From assembly GCA_937891875.1 (NCBI GenBank), contig CALATR010000744.1, forward strand, positions 1 to 9,638: a stretch of DNA of 9,638 bases. The letters run 5' to 3'. The position numbers were made by a program, and so were the translations under genes. This document shows, piece after piece, positions 1 to 6,765 of this stretch. The notes under the pieces were generated by a model. That model was not told the origin of the DNA. It saw nothing but the letters and a program-made list of their open reading frames with translations, and did no database searches. Source of the DNA: an uncultured Pseudomonadota bacterium (GTDB taxonomy: Bacteria; Myxococcota_A; UBA796; GCA-2862545). How positions within the stretch are numbered: the stretch's first letter is position 1; each line of letters opens with the position of its first letter.

Positions 1-1807
1 CCTTCATGCTCGCGCGCACGGAGGAATCGCCGGCGGTCGACTTCACGGACGCGACGACCACCGTGCCACTGTTGGCCGAAGATCCGCCGAGATCCTGGAC
101 CTTGCCGGACCCGCCGCTGGAGCGCTTCGCCAGCGGAGGGGGAGCCGGCGCGGGGGGCGGTGGCGGGGCGGAGGACGCGGACGGCTCGACCTCTTCGCGG
201 GCAGCGGCGGGCGCCTCCTCCATGACCTCGTCGTACGCCGCTTCGTCCTCCATGCTGGAGTCCGAGGAGGACGGTGCGCCGGGCGCCATGACCGGCTCGG
301 GCATCGGCTCCGGCTCGCGCATGGGCTCTGCGATGGGCTCCTGCTCGGCCCGCGCGACCTTCGGCGGCGCGGGCGCCGGCGCGGCGATGTCGTCGGCGGC
401 ACCACCCTCGTCGTCCATGTCCTCGAGCGCGGCGACCCCCTCCTGGCGGGCGTCGGCGAGGGCCTTGGTCCGGGCGAGGGCCGCGGAGAGGTCGATGGTG
501 GCGACCGCGAGGGGGGAGGTGAGGGGCACCGCGGCGCCCGGGCCCCGCTCGCAGGACAGGGCGCCGTCGCGGATCCCGGGCACGGCGTCCCCGAGGTCGG
601 CGGCTGCGGCGCACAGGTAGGGTCGGGCGAGCAGGCCCTGCTCCTCGGCGAGGAGCACCTGGCCGTAGATCAGGTTTGCATGCGGATCATCGGGGTGGTC
701 GTCCACGGCGTGTCCGGCGTGCAGGCGGGCGGTGTCGAGGTCGCCGGCGGACAGCGCCGCGGCGGCCGCCTGGGTCGACTCCTGCAGGGGAACCGGGGCG
801 CGGGTGTTGACCAGGGGGCGCTGGTTGGCCCACAGCAGGCCGGCCACGGTGAGCGCGCCCAGGGTGACGACGGTGAGGCTTCCGACGATGAGCAGGGTGG
901 CGGCGACGAGCAGGCCGGTGAGCCAGCGCCGACCCCCGCGCTTGCGGCGGCGACGGCGGGGACGGCCATCGGGAACCGCGTCCCCGACCAGCAGATCGCG
1001 GACCCGCGCCAGGTCGACCAGCCGGTGCTCGGGCTCGGGATCGGTCGTGCGCAGGACCGCGTCGCGCACGCCGGCCGGCACGTCGGGTCCCGGATCCAGG
1101 GCGTCCATCCGGAGCTTCTGGCCCATCACCTGGGCCAGCTGCTGCCCCTCGCTGCTGGACGGCTCGGCCTCGAAGGCCATCTTTCCAGTGAGCGACTCCC
1201 ACACCACCACACCGAGGGCGTAGGCGTCGGTGCCCTGAGGGTCGGGCAGGTCGCCCTGGAAGGCCTCGGGGGGCAGGTAGACCATCGTGCCCGGCACCAT
1301 GCCCTCGCGGGTGTGGCGGGTCTGGCCTGCCACCACGGCGATGCCGAAGTCGACGATGACCGGGGTGCCGTCCTTGCGGAGCATGATGTTGCCGGGCTTG
1401 ATGTCCCGGTGCGCGACCCCGTGCTGGTGGGCATAGGCGAGGGCGTCGGCGACCGGGCCGAAGATCCGGGGGATCTCGTCGCCGGTGAGGGGACCGCGCC
1501 GGAGCCGGGCGTCGAGGTCCTCGCCGTCGACCAGCTCCATGGCCATGTAGAGCAGGCCGCGGTCCTCGTCGCGGCCGCCGCCCAGCACCCGCACGATGGC
1601 CGGGTGGGACAGACCGGCCAGGGTCTTCATCTCCTGGACGAAGCGCGCCTGGATGTCGCCCACGTTGCTGGGGTCGAGCACCTTGACCGCGGCGAAGACC
1701 TCCGCGGAGAGCACGCTGTGCACGCGATAGACGCTGCCCATGCCCCCCGCGCCCAGCGGGAAGTCGATGATCCAGTCGCCCAGGCGGTCGCCACGCTTCA
1801 GCTTCAT
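1..1807 (-). CDS. Transmembrane Ser/Thr protein kinase (Hanks type) with TonB-like periplasmic linker, 3' end outside the window
   Basis: Seen: 602 codons are readable from the ATG at 1807-1805. A PknB-like kinase domain spans about residues 5-265. It has a Gly-rich loop (LGAGGMGSVY), Lys42 in AAVKVL, the catalytic loop HRDIKPGN (Asp135, Asn140), DFG (Asp153) and a PPE in place of APE, so it should be active. A basic cluster (RRRRRKRGGRR) precedes one membrane segment (about 295-326). The outer part begins with a short Ala-rich helical stretch (about 340-410), then a low-complexity Pro/Glu/Ala linker with EP repeats and a polyproline run. The last visible residues (GTVVVASVKSTAGD, then SVRASMK) resemble the entry to the TonB-like AgmX/PglI C-terminal domain of myxobacterial proteins; this is inference because the window ends there. 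The start overlaps the stop of the upstream lipoprotein gene (ATGA), so the two are translationally coupled. Likely role: inner-membrane kinase sensing or coupling to the envelope. Confidence 0.93.
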   Translation of the reverse strand, partial: MKLKRGDRLGDWIIDFPLGAGGMGSVYRVHSVLSAEVFAAVKVLDPSNVGDIQARFVQEMKTLAGLSHPAIVRVLGGGRDEDRGLLYMAMELVDGEDLDARLRRGPLTGDEIPRIFGPVADALAYAHQHGVAHRDIKPGNIMLRKDGTPVIVDFGIAVVAGQTRHTREGMVPGTMVYLPPEAFQGDLPDPQGTDAYALGVVVWESLTGKMAFEAEPSSSEGQQLAQVMGQKLRMDALDPGPDVPAGVRDAVLRTTDPEPEHRLVDLARVRDLLVGDAVPDGRPRRRRRKRGGRRWLTGLLVAATLLIVGSLTVVTLGALTVAGLLWANQRPLVNTRAPVPLQESTQAAAAALSAGDLDTARLHAGHAVDDHPDDPHANLIYGQVLLAEEQGLLARPYLCAAAADLGDAVPGIRDGALSCERGPGAAVPLTSPLAVATIDLSAALARTKALADARQEGVAALEDMDDEGGAADDIAAPAPAPPKVARAEQEPIAEPMREPEPMPEPVMAPGAPSSSDSSMEDEAAYDEVMEEAPAAAREEVEPSASSAPPPPPAPAPPPLAKRSSGGSGKVQDLGGSSANSGTVVVASVKSTAGDSSVRASMK

Positions 1808-2655
1808 GGGGCCGCCGACAACAGGATGGCCTCGGGGAGCAGCTCGCGCTCGCCGCGGGCGGTCGGGGCGTCGTCGCGGGTGGCGTCCAGGGCGTGCACG
1901 ACGTCCTGCACGGTGATCCCTGGCGTGGGCACGATGGCGACCGCGCGGTCCGTGGGATGGTCGATCCGGACCCGGCGCGCGAGGCGGTTGAGCTCGGCGG
2001 TGGGCCAGGCGGCGCAGCCCCGGGTGGGGCAGGGGAGCTCGAGGCCGGCGCGGCCCGGGTCGAAGACCTCGTCGCGGACGCTCACGACGTAGCCGCGCTC
2101 CGGATCGAGGGTGACCACCGGGTTGGCGTAGCCGGTGATGTCCTCGGTCGATCGCGGCTTCGCGGCGCTCGGCGAGGAGGTGGCGACCTTGGCGGTCGGC
2201 GTGGGGGCAGCGACGGCGATCCCGCTGTCCCCCTCCGGACCGCGCACGAGGAGCCAGGGCTTGTCGAGGCCGAGGGGACGGGCGGCCTCGAGCACGCTGG
2301 CGACGGTGAGGGCGCTGGCGTCGGGGGAGGCGGAGACGCCGAAGCGGCGCGGGGGGGCCTCGCCGGTCTTCGCGGCCGCGGCGCGCAGGGTGTCCATGCG
2401 GCCCTTCAGCACCGCGACCAGCTGGCCATCGGCCCCGTCGTCGGGGCTGGCCAGGGTGGAGACCACCTCGTCATCGACCAGGATTCGGCCCGGCTCGACG
2501 CGCACGGTGAGTGCCAGGGGGGAGGGGATGTCGGCGCGGGAGGTGGACGCGGCGACGGTGCCGCCGCACCCGACGAGGAGGAGCGCGAGAGAGCCGGCGA
2601 AGAACGCCTGGGATCGAGGTGGGTGACGGTGGGCTTCGCGCGGCGTCGTGGACAT
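1804..2655 (-). CDS. Lipoprotein with two tandem ExbD/TolR-like periplasmic domains
   Basis: A 283-aa protein. The ATG at 2655-2653 is chosen because a GGAG lies about 5 nt upstream on this strand and a lipoprotein signal follows directly: hydrophobic FFAGSLALLLV, then lipobox LVGC with Cys30. The same frame stays open much further upstream, but only as antisense to the CapA gene. Domain 1 (about 46-138) has the ExbD pattern: 'VRVEPGRILVDDEVV', a helix, a beta-strand, the helix 'VASVLEAARPLGL', then 'PWLLVRG'. An Ala/Pro/Ser linker (about 148-172) leads to domain 2 (about 178-283): 'LNRLARRVRIDHPTD', 'VAIVPTPGITVQDVVHALDATR' and 'LLPEAILLSAAP', which resembles the ExbD ending seen in myxobacterial Agl/Tol-type proteins. 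Cys209 and Cys214 could form a disulfide. ExbD/TolR normally has an N-terminal transmembrane helix bearing the proton-path Asp; here a lipid anchor replaces it, so it cannot itself conduct protons. The ExbD assignment is by fold pattern, not by search. Confidence 0.8.
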   Translation of the reverse strand: MSTTPREAHRHPPRSQAFFAGSLALLLVGCGGTVAASTSRADIPSPLALTVRVEPGRILVDDEVVSTLASPDDGADGQLVAVLKGRMDTLRAAAAKTGEAPPRRFGVSASPDASALTVASVLEAARPLGLDKPWLLVRGPEGDSGIAVAAPTPTAKVATSSPSAAKPRSTEDITGYANPVVTLDPERGYVVSVRDEVFDPGRAGLELPCPTRGCAAWPTAELNRLARRVRIDHPTDRAVAIVPTPGITVQDVVHALDATRDDAPTARGERELLPEAILLSAAP

Positions 2656-2775
2656 GGGGCTCCAGCCGGTCCAGTGTACCCGTACCGGCCGCGACGGCGA
2701 CGTCAGTGCGGCGAGACTGGCGCCAGCCACGCTCCGGGCGTAGGTGCTGACCACGGTGGAGGCTCCCTGTTCCGG
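2656..2775. promoter_or_regulatory. Divergent promoter region between the lipoprotein-kinase operon and the CapA gene
   Basis: The two start codons face away from each other across 120 bp, so both promoters should lie here. On the minus strand TACACT (2678-2673) is a fair -10 hexamer about 18 nt from the lipoprotein ATG, but no convincing -35 lies 16-18 nt further up. On the plus strand GGAGG (2758-2762) is the only Shine-Dalgarno match for the CapA gene. No clear -10/-35 pair is seen for that direction. Confidence 0.4.
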
Positions 2776-5160
2776 TTGTTGCGATGCGGAAGTCGAGGAC
2801 CTGCTGGCGCGCTGGTGTTCGCGCTCGGCGCGGCGGCGTGCGGCGGGGCGGACTCGAATGCCGTGACCCTGCAGATCCTCGACCGCCGGGAGCGCCCGGT
2901 GCTCGACGCCGAGTGGGTCGTGGGCGACCAGCGCACCCCGGTCGACAGCGCGGCGCTGGTCCAGGTCAACCTCGCCAGCGGTCCGGTCATGGGTCTGGTC
3001 GAGGCGGACGGCTTCCTCACCGAGCCCGTGGTCGTGGGCAGGGACGACTCTGGCGAGCAGGTGACCATCGCGCTGTACAGCTCCGACGTGCACTGGGCCC
3101 TGCACGCGGGCGGCGACGTCATGCTCGGCCGCCGCTACGTCGAGCCCCACGAGGGCGACCCGCTGCTGGACCCGGTCGACCCCTCCGAGGGCGCGCCCGA
3201 CGTGGTCTCGGACCTCGCTCCGCTCTTCACCGCCGCCGACGTGCGGCTGATCAACCTCGAGACCGTCGTCGGCGAGCTGCCCATGGACGCGGCCTACCCG
3301 GGCAAGCGCTTCCTGCTGCAGACCCCGCCGGGCGCGCTCGATGCCCTGTCGAGCCTCGAGGTCGACGCGGTCGACCTGGCCAACAACCACGCCTACGACT
3401 GGCTCGATGACGGCGTCGTCAGCACGCTCGACGCGCTGGACCGGGCGGGGCTGCCCCGCTACGGCGGCGGGCTCACCCCCGAAGAGGCGGAGGCGCCGGT
3501 CATCCTGGAGCACCAGGGCGTGCGCATCGGGGTCATCGGCTTCACCAGCGTCGACGGCCGCTTCGTCAACGACAGCTACCCGGAGGACGGCGAGGCCATT
3601 CCTGCCGACCTCGACCCCGCCGAGGCCTGGCAGTACGAGGCGCGCTCCTGGGGCTTCGCCAGCGATACCTGGACCGTGCCCGAGGCGGGACGGCGCGCGG
3701 GCTCGGCGTGGCGGCTGTTCAAGGCGGTCGAGGACGAGCTCACCGTCGACGAGTCTGCGGCCGCGTGGGACAGCCTGCGCCAGACCTACCCCGAGCTGCA
3801 GGACTGGGTCGCCCACCGCGGCCACGGCGGCGCCGCCCTGTGGGACACCGCCACCTCGCCCCGGGCCATCGCCGCGCTGGCCGAGCAGACCGACGTGGTC
3901 GTCGTGCAGCTCCACGGCGGCTTCCAGTTCCTCCCGGGCATCTCCGAGTTCGTCGACCGCATGGCCCGAGACGCGTCGGACGCCGGCGCCGACCTGGTGA
4001 TCGCGCACCACCCCCACGTGCTCCAGGGCGCCAGCTGGCACGGGGACACGCTCATCGTGCACAGTCTCGGAAACCTGGTGTTCGACCAGGACTTCCTGGC
4101 GACCTTCCCCTCGGCCGTGCTGCGGACCGTGTGGGAGCGGGACCAGCTGGTGGAGGCGCGCTTCCTGCCGGTCGAGCTGGTCGGGTATCGGCCCGTGCCG
4201 GTGGCCGATGCCCAGGCCGCGCGCACCGTGCGCACCATCTGGGAGCGCAGCCGGCTGGGTGGCCTCGGGGACCGGGTCGACGGTGAGGTGCGCGTCGTAC
4301 AGGGCGAGCTCGACGAGTCCATCGAGGTCGCCACCCTGAAGCTAGACCGCCACACCGGGCTGGTCGTCCGGCAGCGTCCGTCCGCCGACAGCGTGCAGGT
4401 CGAGGTCCGCAAGGACGGGGTCGCCGCCCTGCCCCGCGACGTGCTGGTCGATCCACGGCTGGGCCTGTCCGTCGGCACGGCCCCCGACGTCTTCGTAGGC
4501 CGCGATCTCTTCGGCTGGGGCGACTTCGGCGACCGGCTCGCCGACGGACGGATCACGGACGGTGCCCAGTGGGTCTTCGACGGCACCGACGAGCGCCTGG
4601 TCGTGCTGCCTGATGGCCAGGTGGTGCTCGAGCTCGAGCGCGACGGCTTCGACGAGCAGGTGGTCACCTCCCGTCCGGTCGCGCGCACCCCCCTGTTCGA
4701 CCACCGGCTGTGGGACGCCACCGGCCGCGAGCCCGCCGATCCCGACCCCCGCTACGCCCTGCGCTTGCGGGCCCGGTCCACCGGGGTGGGGGAGCCCCAC
4801 CTGCAGGTCATCGTCTACGACTTCGACGACACCGACCCGACCCGCGATCCGTCCACCGCCGTGCTCGGTGAACACCGCATGGAGATCGACGTCGGCCGGC
4901 GCTGGAAGGACGTGCTGCTCCCGATCCCACCGGAGTGGCTGGTCGGCGAGGGCGATGAGCGCGCGAACCAGCTGCTCACCTACGTGCGCCTCGATCCCCC
5001 CCGGGTCGGCCGCGCCACCCTGCAGGTCGCCGATCTCCAGGTCCTGGAGCTTCGCCGTGCGGATGCCATGCCCGCCGTTCCCGGCGCCTGGGACATCGTG
5101 CTGAACGAGAGCGGCGAGACCCTCTCCCTGGACGTGCCGGTGGTGCGCCCGGCGGACTGA
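2776..5160 (+). CDS. CapA-family (PGA_cap) metallophosphatase-like lipoprotein with C-terminal beta-sandwich region
   Basis: About 794 aa if started at TTG 2776 (TTG 2779 is equally possible). No ATG or GTG suits the signal peptide, and GGAGG at 2758-2762 is rather far (13 nt). The N-terminus reads as a lipoprotein signal: Arg3/Arg7, a hydrophobic run, then GAAAC with Cys22. Residues about 28-105 look like a carboxypeptidase-regulatory/Ig-like beta domain. The CapA domain follows (about 108-480) with its metal-site motifs: GGDVMLGR (Asp114), NLET (Asn160, Glu162), NNHAYDW (Asn203, His205), HGG (His380), HHPHVLQG (411-414) and HSLGNLVFDQ (429-438). It carries an insertion of about 100 residues between strands. 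The C-terminal part (about 575-780, with FGWGDFGD, 'RYALRLRAR', 'WKDVLLPIP') resembles a jelly-roll carbohydrate-binding module. CapA proteins act in poly-gamma-glutamate or capsule surface polymer export. No capB/capC partners are in view, so the substrate is unknown. Confidence 0.88.
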   Translation: MLRCGSRGPAGALVFALGAAACGGADSNAVTLQILDRRERPVLDAEWVVGDQRTPVDSAALVQVNLASGPVMGLVEADGFLTEPVVVGRDDSGEQVTIALYSSDVHWALHAGGDVMLGRRYVEPHEGDPLLDPVDPSEGAPDVVSDLAPLFTAADVRLINLETVVGELPMDAAYPGKRFLLQTPPGALDALSSLEVDAVDLANNHAYDWLDDGVVSTLDALDRAGLPRYGGGLTPEEAEAPVILEHQGVRIGVIGFTSVDGRFVNDSYPEDGEAIPADLDPAEAWQYEARSWGFASDTWTVPEAGRRAGSAWRLFKAVEDELTVDESAAAWDSLRQTYPELQDWVAHRGHGGAALWDTATSPRAIAALAEQTDVVVVQLHGGFQFLPGISEFVDRMARDASDAGADLVIAHHPHVLQGASWHGDTLIVHSLGNLVFDQDFLATFPSAVLRTVWERDQLVEARFLPVELVGYRPVPVADAQAARTVRTIWERSRLGGLGDRVDGEVRVVQGELDESIEVATLKLDRHTGLVVRQRPSADSVQVEVRKDGVAALPRDVLVDPRLGLSVGTAPDVFVGRDLFGWGDFGDRLADGRITDGAQWVFDGTDERLVVLPDGQVVLELERDGFDEQVVTSRPVARTPLFDHRLWDATGREPADPDPRYALRLRARSTGVGEPHLQVIVYDFDDTDPTRDPSTAVLGEHRMEIDVGRRWKDVLLPIPPEWLVGEGDERANQLLTYVRLDPPRVGRATLQVADLQVLELRRADAMPAVPGAWDIVLNESGETLSLDVPVVRPAD

Positions 5161-5204
5161 GCCGGAACCCCCACGTCGAGCCGGTCCAGGACGCGTTCAT
5201 CGTG

Positions 5205-5221
5205 GCGCACGGGCCGTGCGC
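5205..5221 (+). terminator. Strong GC hairpin after the CapA gene, without a U-tract
   Basis: The perfect stem GCGCACG/CGTGCGC with a GGC loop lies 44 nt after the CapA stop codon. There is no run of T after it, so it is not a classical intrinsic terminator. It may protect the 3' end or mark a Rho-dependent stop. Confidence 0.4.
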
Positions 5222-5229
5222 GCCGCGAA

Positions 5230-5247
5230 TGGGAAATTCATTTCCCA
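5230..5247. promoter_or_regulatory. 18-bp palindrome, candidate activator site for the sigma-54 promoter
   Basis: TGGGAAAT-TC-ATTTCCCA is a perfect inverted repeat with 8-bp arms. It is AT-rich in a very GC-rich setting. Its centre lies about 200 bp upstream of the predicted sigma-54 start site, within the usual range of enhancer sites bound by AAA+ activators. It has no U-tract, which argues against a terminator. The identity of any binding protein is unknown. Confidence 0.45.
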
Positions 5248-5352
5248 CGTGCGGAGCAGAGCCATCCCGGGCCATTCTGGTGGTTCTAGCGTGGTCTGGG
5301 GAAAAGTGGTCCGCGCAAGCACGGGATCAGCGGGGGGCTTGTGGAAAACATG

Positions 5353-5364
5353 CGGGAAACCCCG
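5353..5364. repeat. 12-nt direct repeat, copy 1 (second copy at 5444-5455)
   Basis: CGGGAAACCCCG occurs exactly here and at 5444-5455, 91 bp apart, each preceded by CAT or CATG. Each copy can form a CGGG/CCCG hairpin. One copy is upstream of the sigma-54 promoter and the other is at the start of the predicted RNA, so it could be a DNA operator or an RNA element. Confidence 0.5.
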
Positions 5365-5410
5365 TTCAGTGGGCATCGTCGATAAGCAAGGTTCCGGCGT
5401 GGAGCAGAAG

Positions 5411-5427
5411 TTGGCACGCCCCCTGCA
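5411..5427 (+). promoter_or_regulatory. Sigma-54 (RpoN) -24/-12 promoter
   Basis: TTGGCACGCCCCCTGCA matches the RpoN consensus TTGGCACG-N4-TTGCA at every position but one (CTGC for TTGC). The invariant GG (5413-5414) and GC (5425-5426) are exactly 10 nt apart, as required. Start of transcription is predicted 12 nt downstream of the GC, at about 5438. Sigma-54 promoters need an ATP-dependent enhancer-binding protein, so the RNA that follows should be made only under specific conditions. Confidence 0.8.
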
Positions 5428-5440
5428 TAAGCCCATGACG

Positions 5441-5458
5441 CATCGGGAAACCCCGGTG
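5441..5458 (+). other. 5'-terminal hairpin of the predicted RNA
   Basis: CATCGGG pairs with CCCGGTG (one U-G pair) around an AAAC loop. It begins 3 nt after the predicted sigma-54 start site, the usual place for a stabilising 5' hairpin. It contains the second copy of the 12-nt repeat. Confidence 0.5.
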
Positions 5459-5525
5459 ATGACCGACAGATTGGTCGACTGGCCGGCTTTGCTCCGGCTC
5501 TGTCCGTCCAGTTGGTCTGATCTTT

Positions 5526-5625
5526 GACGTCGAAAACCCCATGGAGGCTGATGCGCCTCGGCTCCCGTTCGCGGGAGCGGCTCCCCTCGGGGGGCGGTCC
5601 TCTCGGGGACAGCGCATCGAACGTC
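5526..5625 (+). other. Four-way junction domain of the predicted RNA
   Basis: GATGCGC (5550-5556) pairs with GCGCATC (5612-5618) and encloses three consecutive hairpins. These are 5561-5578 (7 bp, UUCG loop), 5580-5595 (6 bp, CUCG loop) and 5597-5610 (5 bp, CUCG loop). An outer helix, GACGT (5526-5530) with ACGTC (5621-5625), flanks an unpaired A- and C-rich strand (5531-5549). Nested, nearly fully paired geometry of this kind is strong evidence for a folded RNA. Confidence 0.65.
5532..5547 (+). repeat. Unpaired purine/C-rich motif, copy 1 (related copy at 5886-5902)
   Basis: GAAAACCCCATGGAGG here resembles GAAAAACCCATGGAAGG at 5886-5902. Each copy lies just 5' of a strong helical domain (the four-way junction at 5550, the 11-bp hairpin at 5907) and is not itself in an obvious helix. 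This fits a duplicated module or a shared ligand- or protein-binding element. Confidence 0.4.
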
Positions 5626-5885
5626 GTACCGGACAGACCCTGTCCAGGCCCTAGGGCTCTGGGCGCCGCACCCTCGGGTGCGGTCTCTTCGACCTTCGCG
5701 GTCGCAGATGGGGGGGATCGTGGTCTCGGGTGTCGCTGACACGGCACACGGGGCGGGCGGTCGACGCCTGGCGCAGGATCTCGGTCCAGCGGCTGGCGAA
5801 GGTCGTCACGAAGACCTGCTGCGGAGCAGGTTGGGAAACAGGCTTCACGCCTGGCGCTGCGGAACGACGCGCATGCCTCGAAGGG

Positions 5886-5902
5886 GAAAAACCCATGGAA
5901 GG
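5886..5902 (+). repeat. Unpaired purine/C-rich motif, copy 2
   Basis: Related to 5532-5547, differing by an extra A, one C fewer and one inserted A. It is followed at 5907 by the longest hairpin of the region. Confidence 0.4.
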
Positions 5903-5906
5903 AACG

Positions 5907-5933
5907 TTCATCTCGCACTTGTTGCGAGGTGAA
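5907..5933 (+). other. 11-bp hairpin in the predicted RNA
   Basis: TTCATCTCGCA (5907-5917) pairs with TGCGAGGTGAA (5923-5933) around a CTTGT loop, with one U-G pair. It is the longest uninterrupted helix in the region. Confidence 0.55.
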
Positions 5934-6176
5934 GGGTCTCGCCGGCGGAGCAACGCTCCGAAGTCGAGCACCCCTCCAGAGACGGCTGAACTCGCTGGCC
6001 CTCCCGGGTCTGGGAAGGAGGCTGCTCATCTGGTGCTGCGTGTCGGCGCGTCGACCTCGGTCGGGGCGCTTGTCGCAGAAGACGGATCCGGTCGTCCTCG
6101 TGGCGATCGTCGGTGCGCTCCGCAGTGCACTGGGGATGTGGCGGCCTTCGGGCTCGAGCACCCCGGTTCGTCCAGG

Positions 6177-6190
6177 GCTCCACAGGCTGA
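6177..6190 (+). repeat. 14-nt direct repeat, copy 1 (second copy at 6323-6336)
   Basis: GCTCCACAGGCTGA is identical at 6323-6336, 146 nt away. In copy 1 the strand precedes and enters the CUCG-loop hairpin 6187-6204. In copy 2 it forms the 3' arm of the CUUG-loop hairpin 6315-6328. An 11-nt repeat TCGAGCACCCC (5964-5974 and 6154-6164) lies nearby, so internal module duplication is possible. Confidence 0.5.
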
Positions 6191-6322
6191 CAGCTCGCTG
6201 TCGGTGTGGGGAGCGGGTGTAACGGCAAGGGGGCAACGGCCGCGGTGACGCGGTGCGGCTGCCGGAGGGAGAGACTTCGTAGGGTTCGCGCATGGTCCGG
6301 AGGGTCGGGTCTGCTGGAGCTT

Positions 6323-6336
6323 GCTCCACAGGCTGA
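6323..6336 (+). repeat. 14-nt direct repeat, copy 2
   Basis: Exact copy of 6177-6190 inside the predicted RNA. Confidence 0.5.
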
Positions 6337-6765
6337 TGCCCGAAAGGCCTTGAACCTCATGACCGGCTGCAGGGTGCAACAGACCTGCGAGCGCAGACGT
6401 GGAGCAAACCGTCGGGGTGGTGAGAGACCACGAGGGCGGAACGTGACCGGGTCCGGGTGGTGCCGACCGGCCGAAGCGAGGGCATTCGCTCTTGCGGGAG
6501 TGGACACGGCTGCGGGTGTACGGTGGAGGGGCGAGCTGTGATGAACCAGAGAGGCGGCGAGGCGTCAGGCTCGTCAGCGTCCGATCGGCCCGGGTTGACC
6601 GGTGCGATCCGCAGGCCTGAGCCACTCTTCGGAGCGGCTGCGAGGCCACGGGAGATACCCCGGGAGGAGCACCGCTTGCGGTGAAGCCTGTGGGGGGAGC
6701 AGGGAAGCACCACAACCCTGCAACCGTGAAGTCGTCCGTTGACTACGCGTCCCTCGGGGCGGGTG

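Noticed and set aside
1894..2775. Upstream extension of the CapA reading frame to an ATG at 1894.
   Set aside because: It lies antisense to the lipoprotein gene, gives a low-complexity Gly/Ala/Arg product, and would bury the clear lipoprotein signal peptide.
2656..4062. Upstream extension of the minus-strand lipoprotein frame to an ATG at 4062.
   Set aside because: It is antisense to the CapA catalytic domain; the signal peptide and ribosome binding site at 2655 give the true start.
5365..5410. IHF site between the palindrome and the sigma-54 promoter (around GATAAGCAAGGTT).
   Set aside because: The match to the IHF consensus is too weak to report.
5895..6248. Open frame of 117 codons inside the RNA, with AAGGGG 8 nt before ATG and a GPPGSGK string like a Walker A motif.
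   Set aside because: The motif continues with Glu rather than Ser/Thr. Third positions lack the G/C bias of the flanking genes, there is no further P-loop ATPase sequence, and the frame runs through strong hairpins (5907-5933, 5946-5960).
5286..6329. Long minus-strand open frame (347 codons) across the RNA region.
   Set aside because: The product is rich in Arg, Pro, Ser and Cys with no domain, as is typical of antisense frames over structured RNA, and there is no ribosome binding site.
6541..6684. Small frame (47 aa) with GGAGGGG about 9 nt before its ATG.
   Set aside because: The composition is Arg/Gly/Pro-rich without a recognisable pattern, and it overlaps the UUCG and CUUG hairpins at 6621-6638 and 6670-6683. 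A chance Shine-Dalgarno is expected in such G-rich sequence. It could be revisited if ribosome profiling shows translation.
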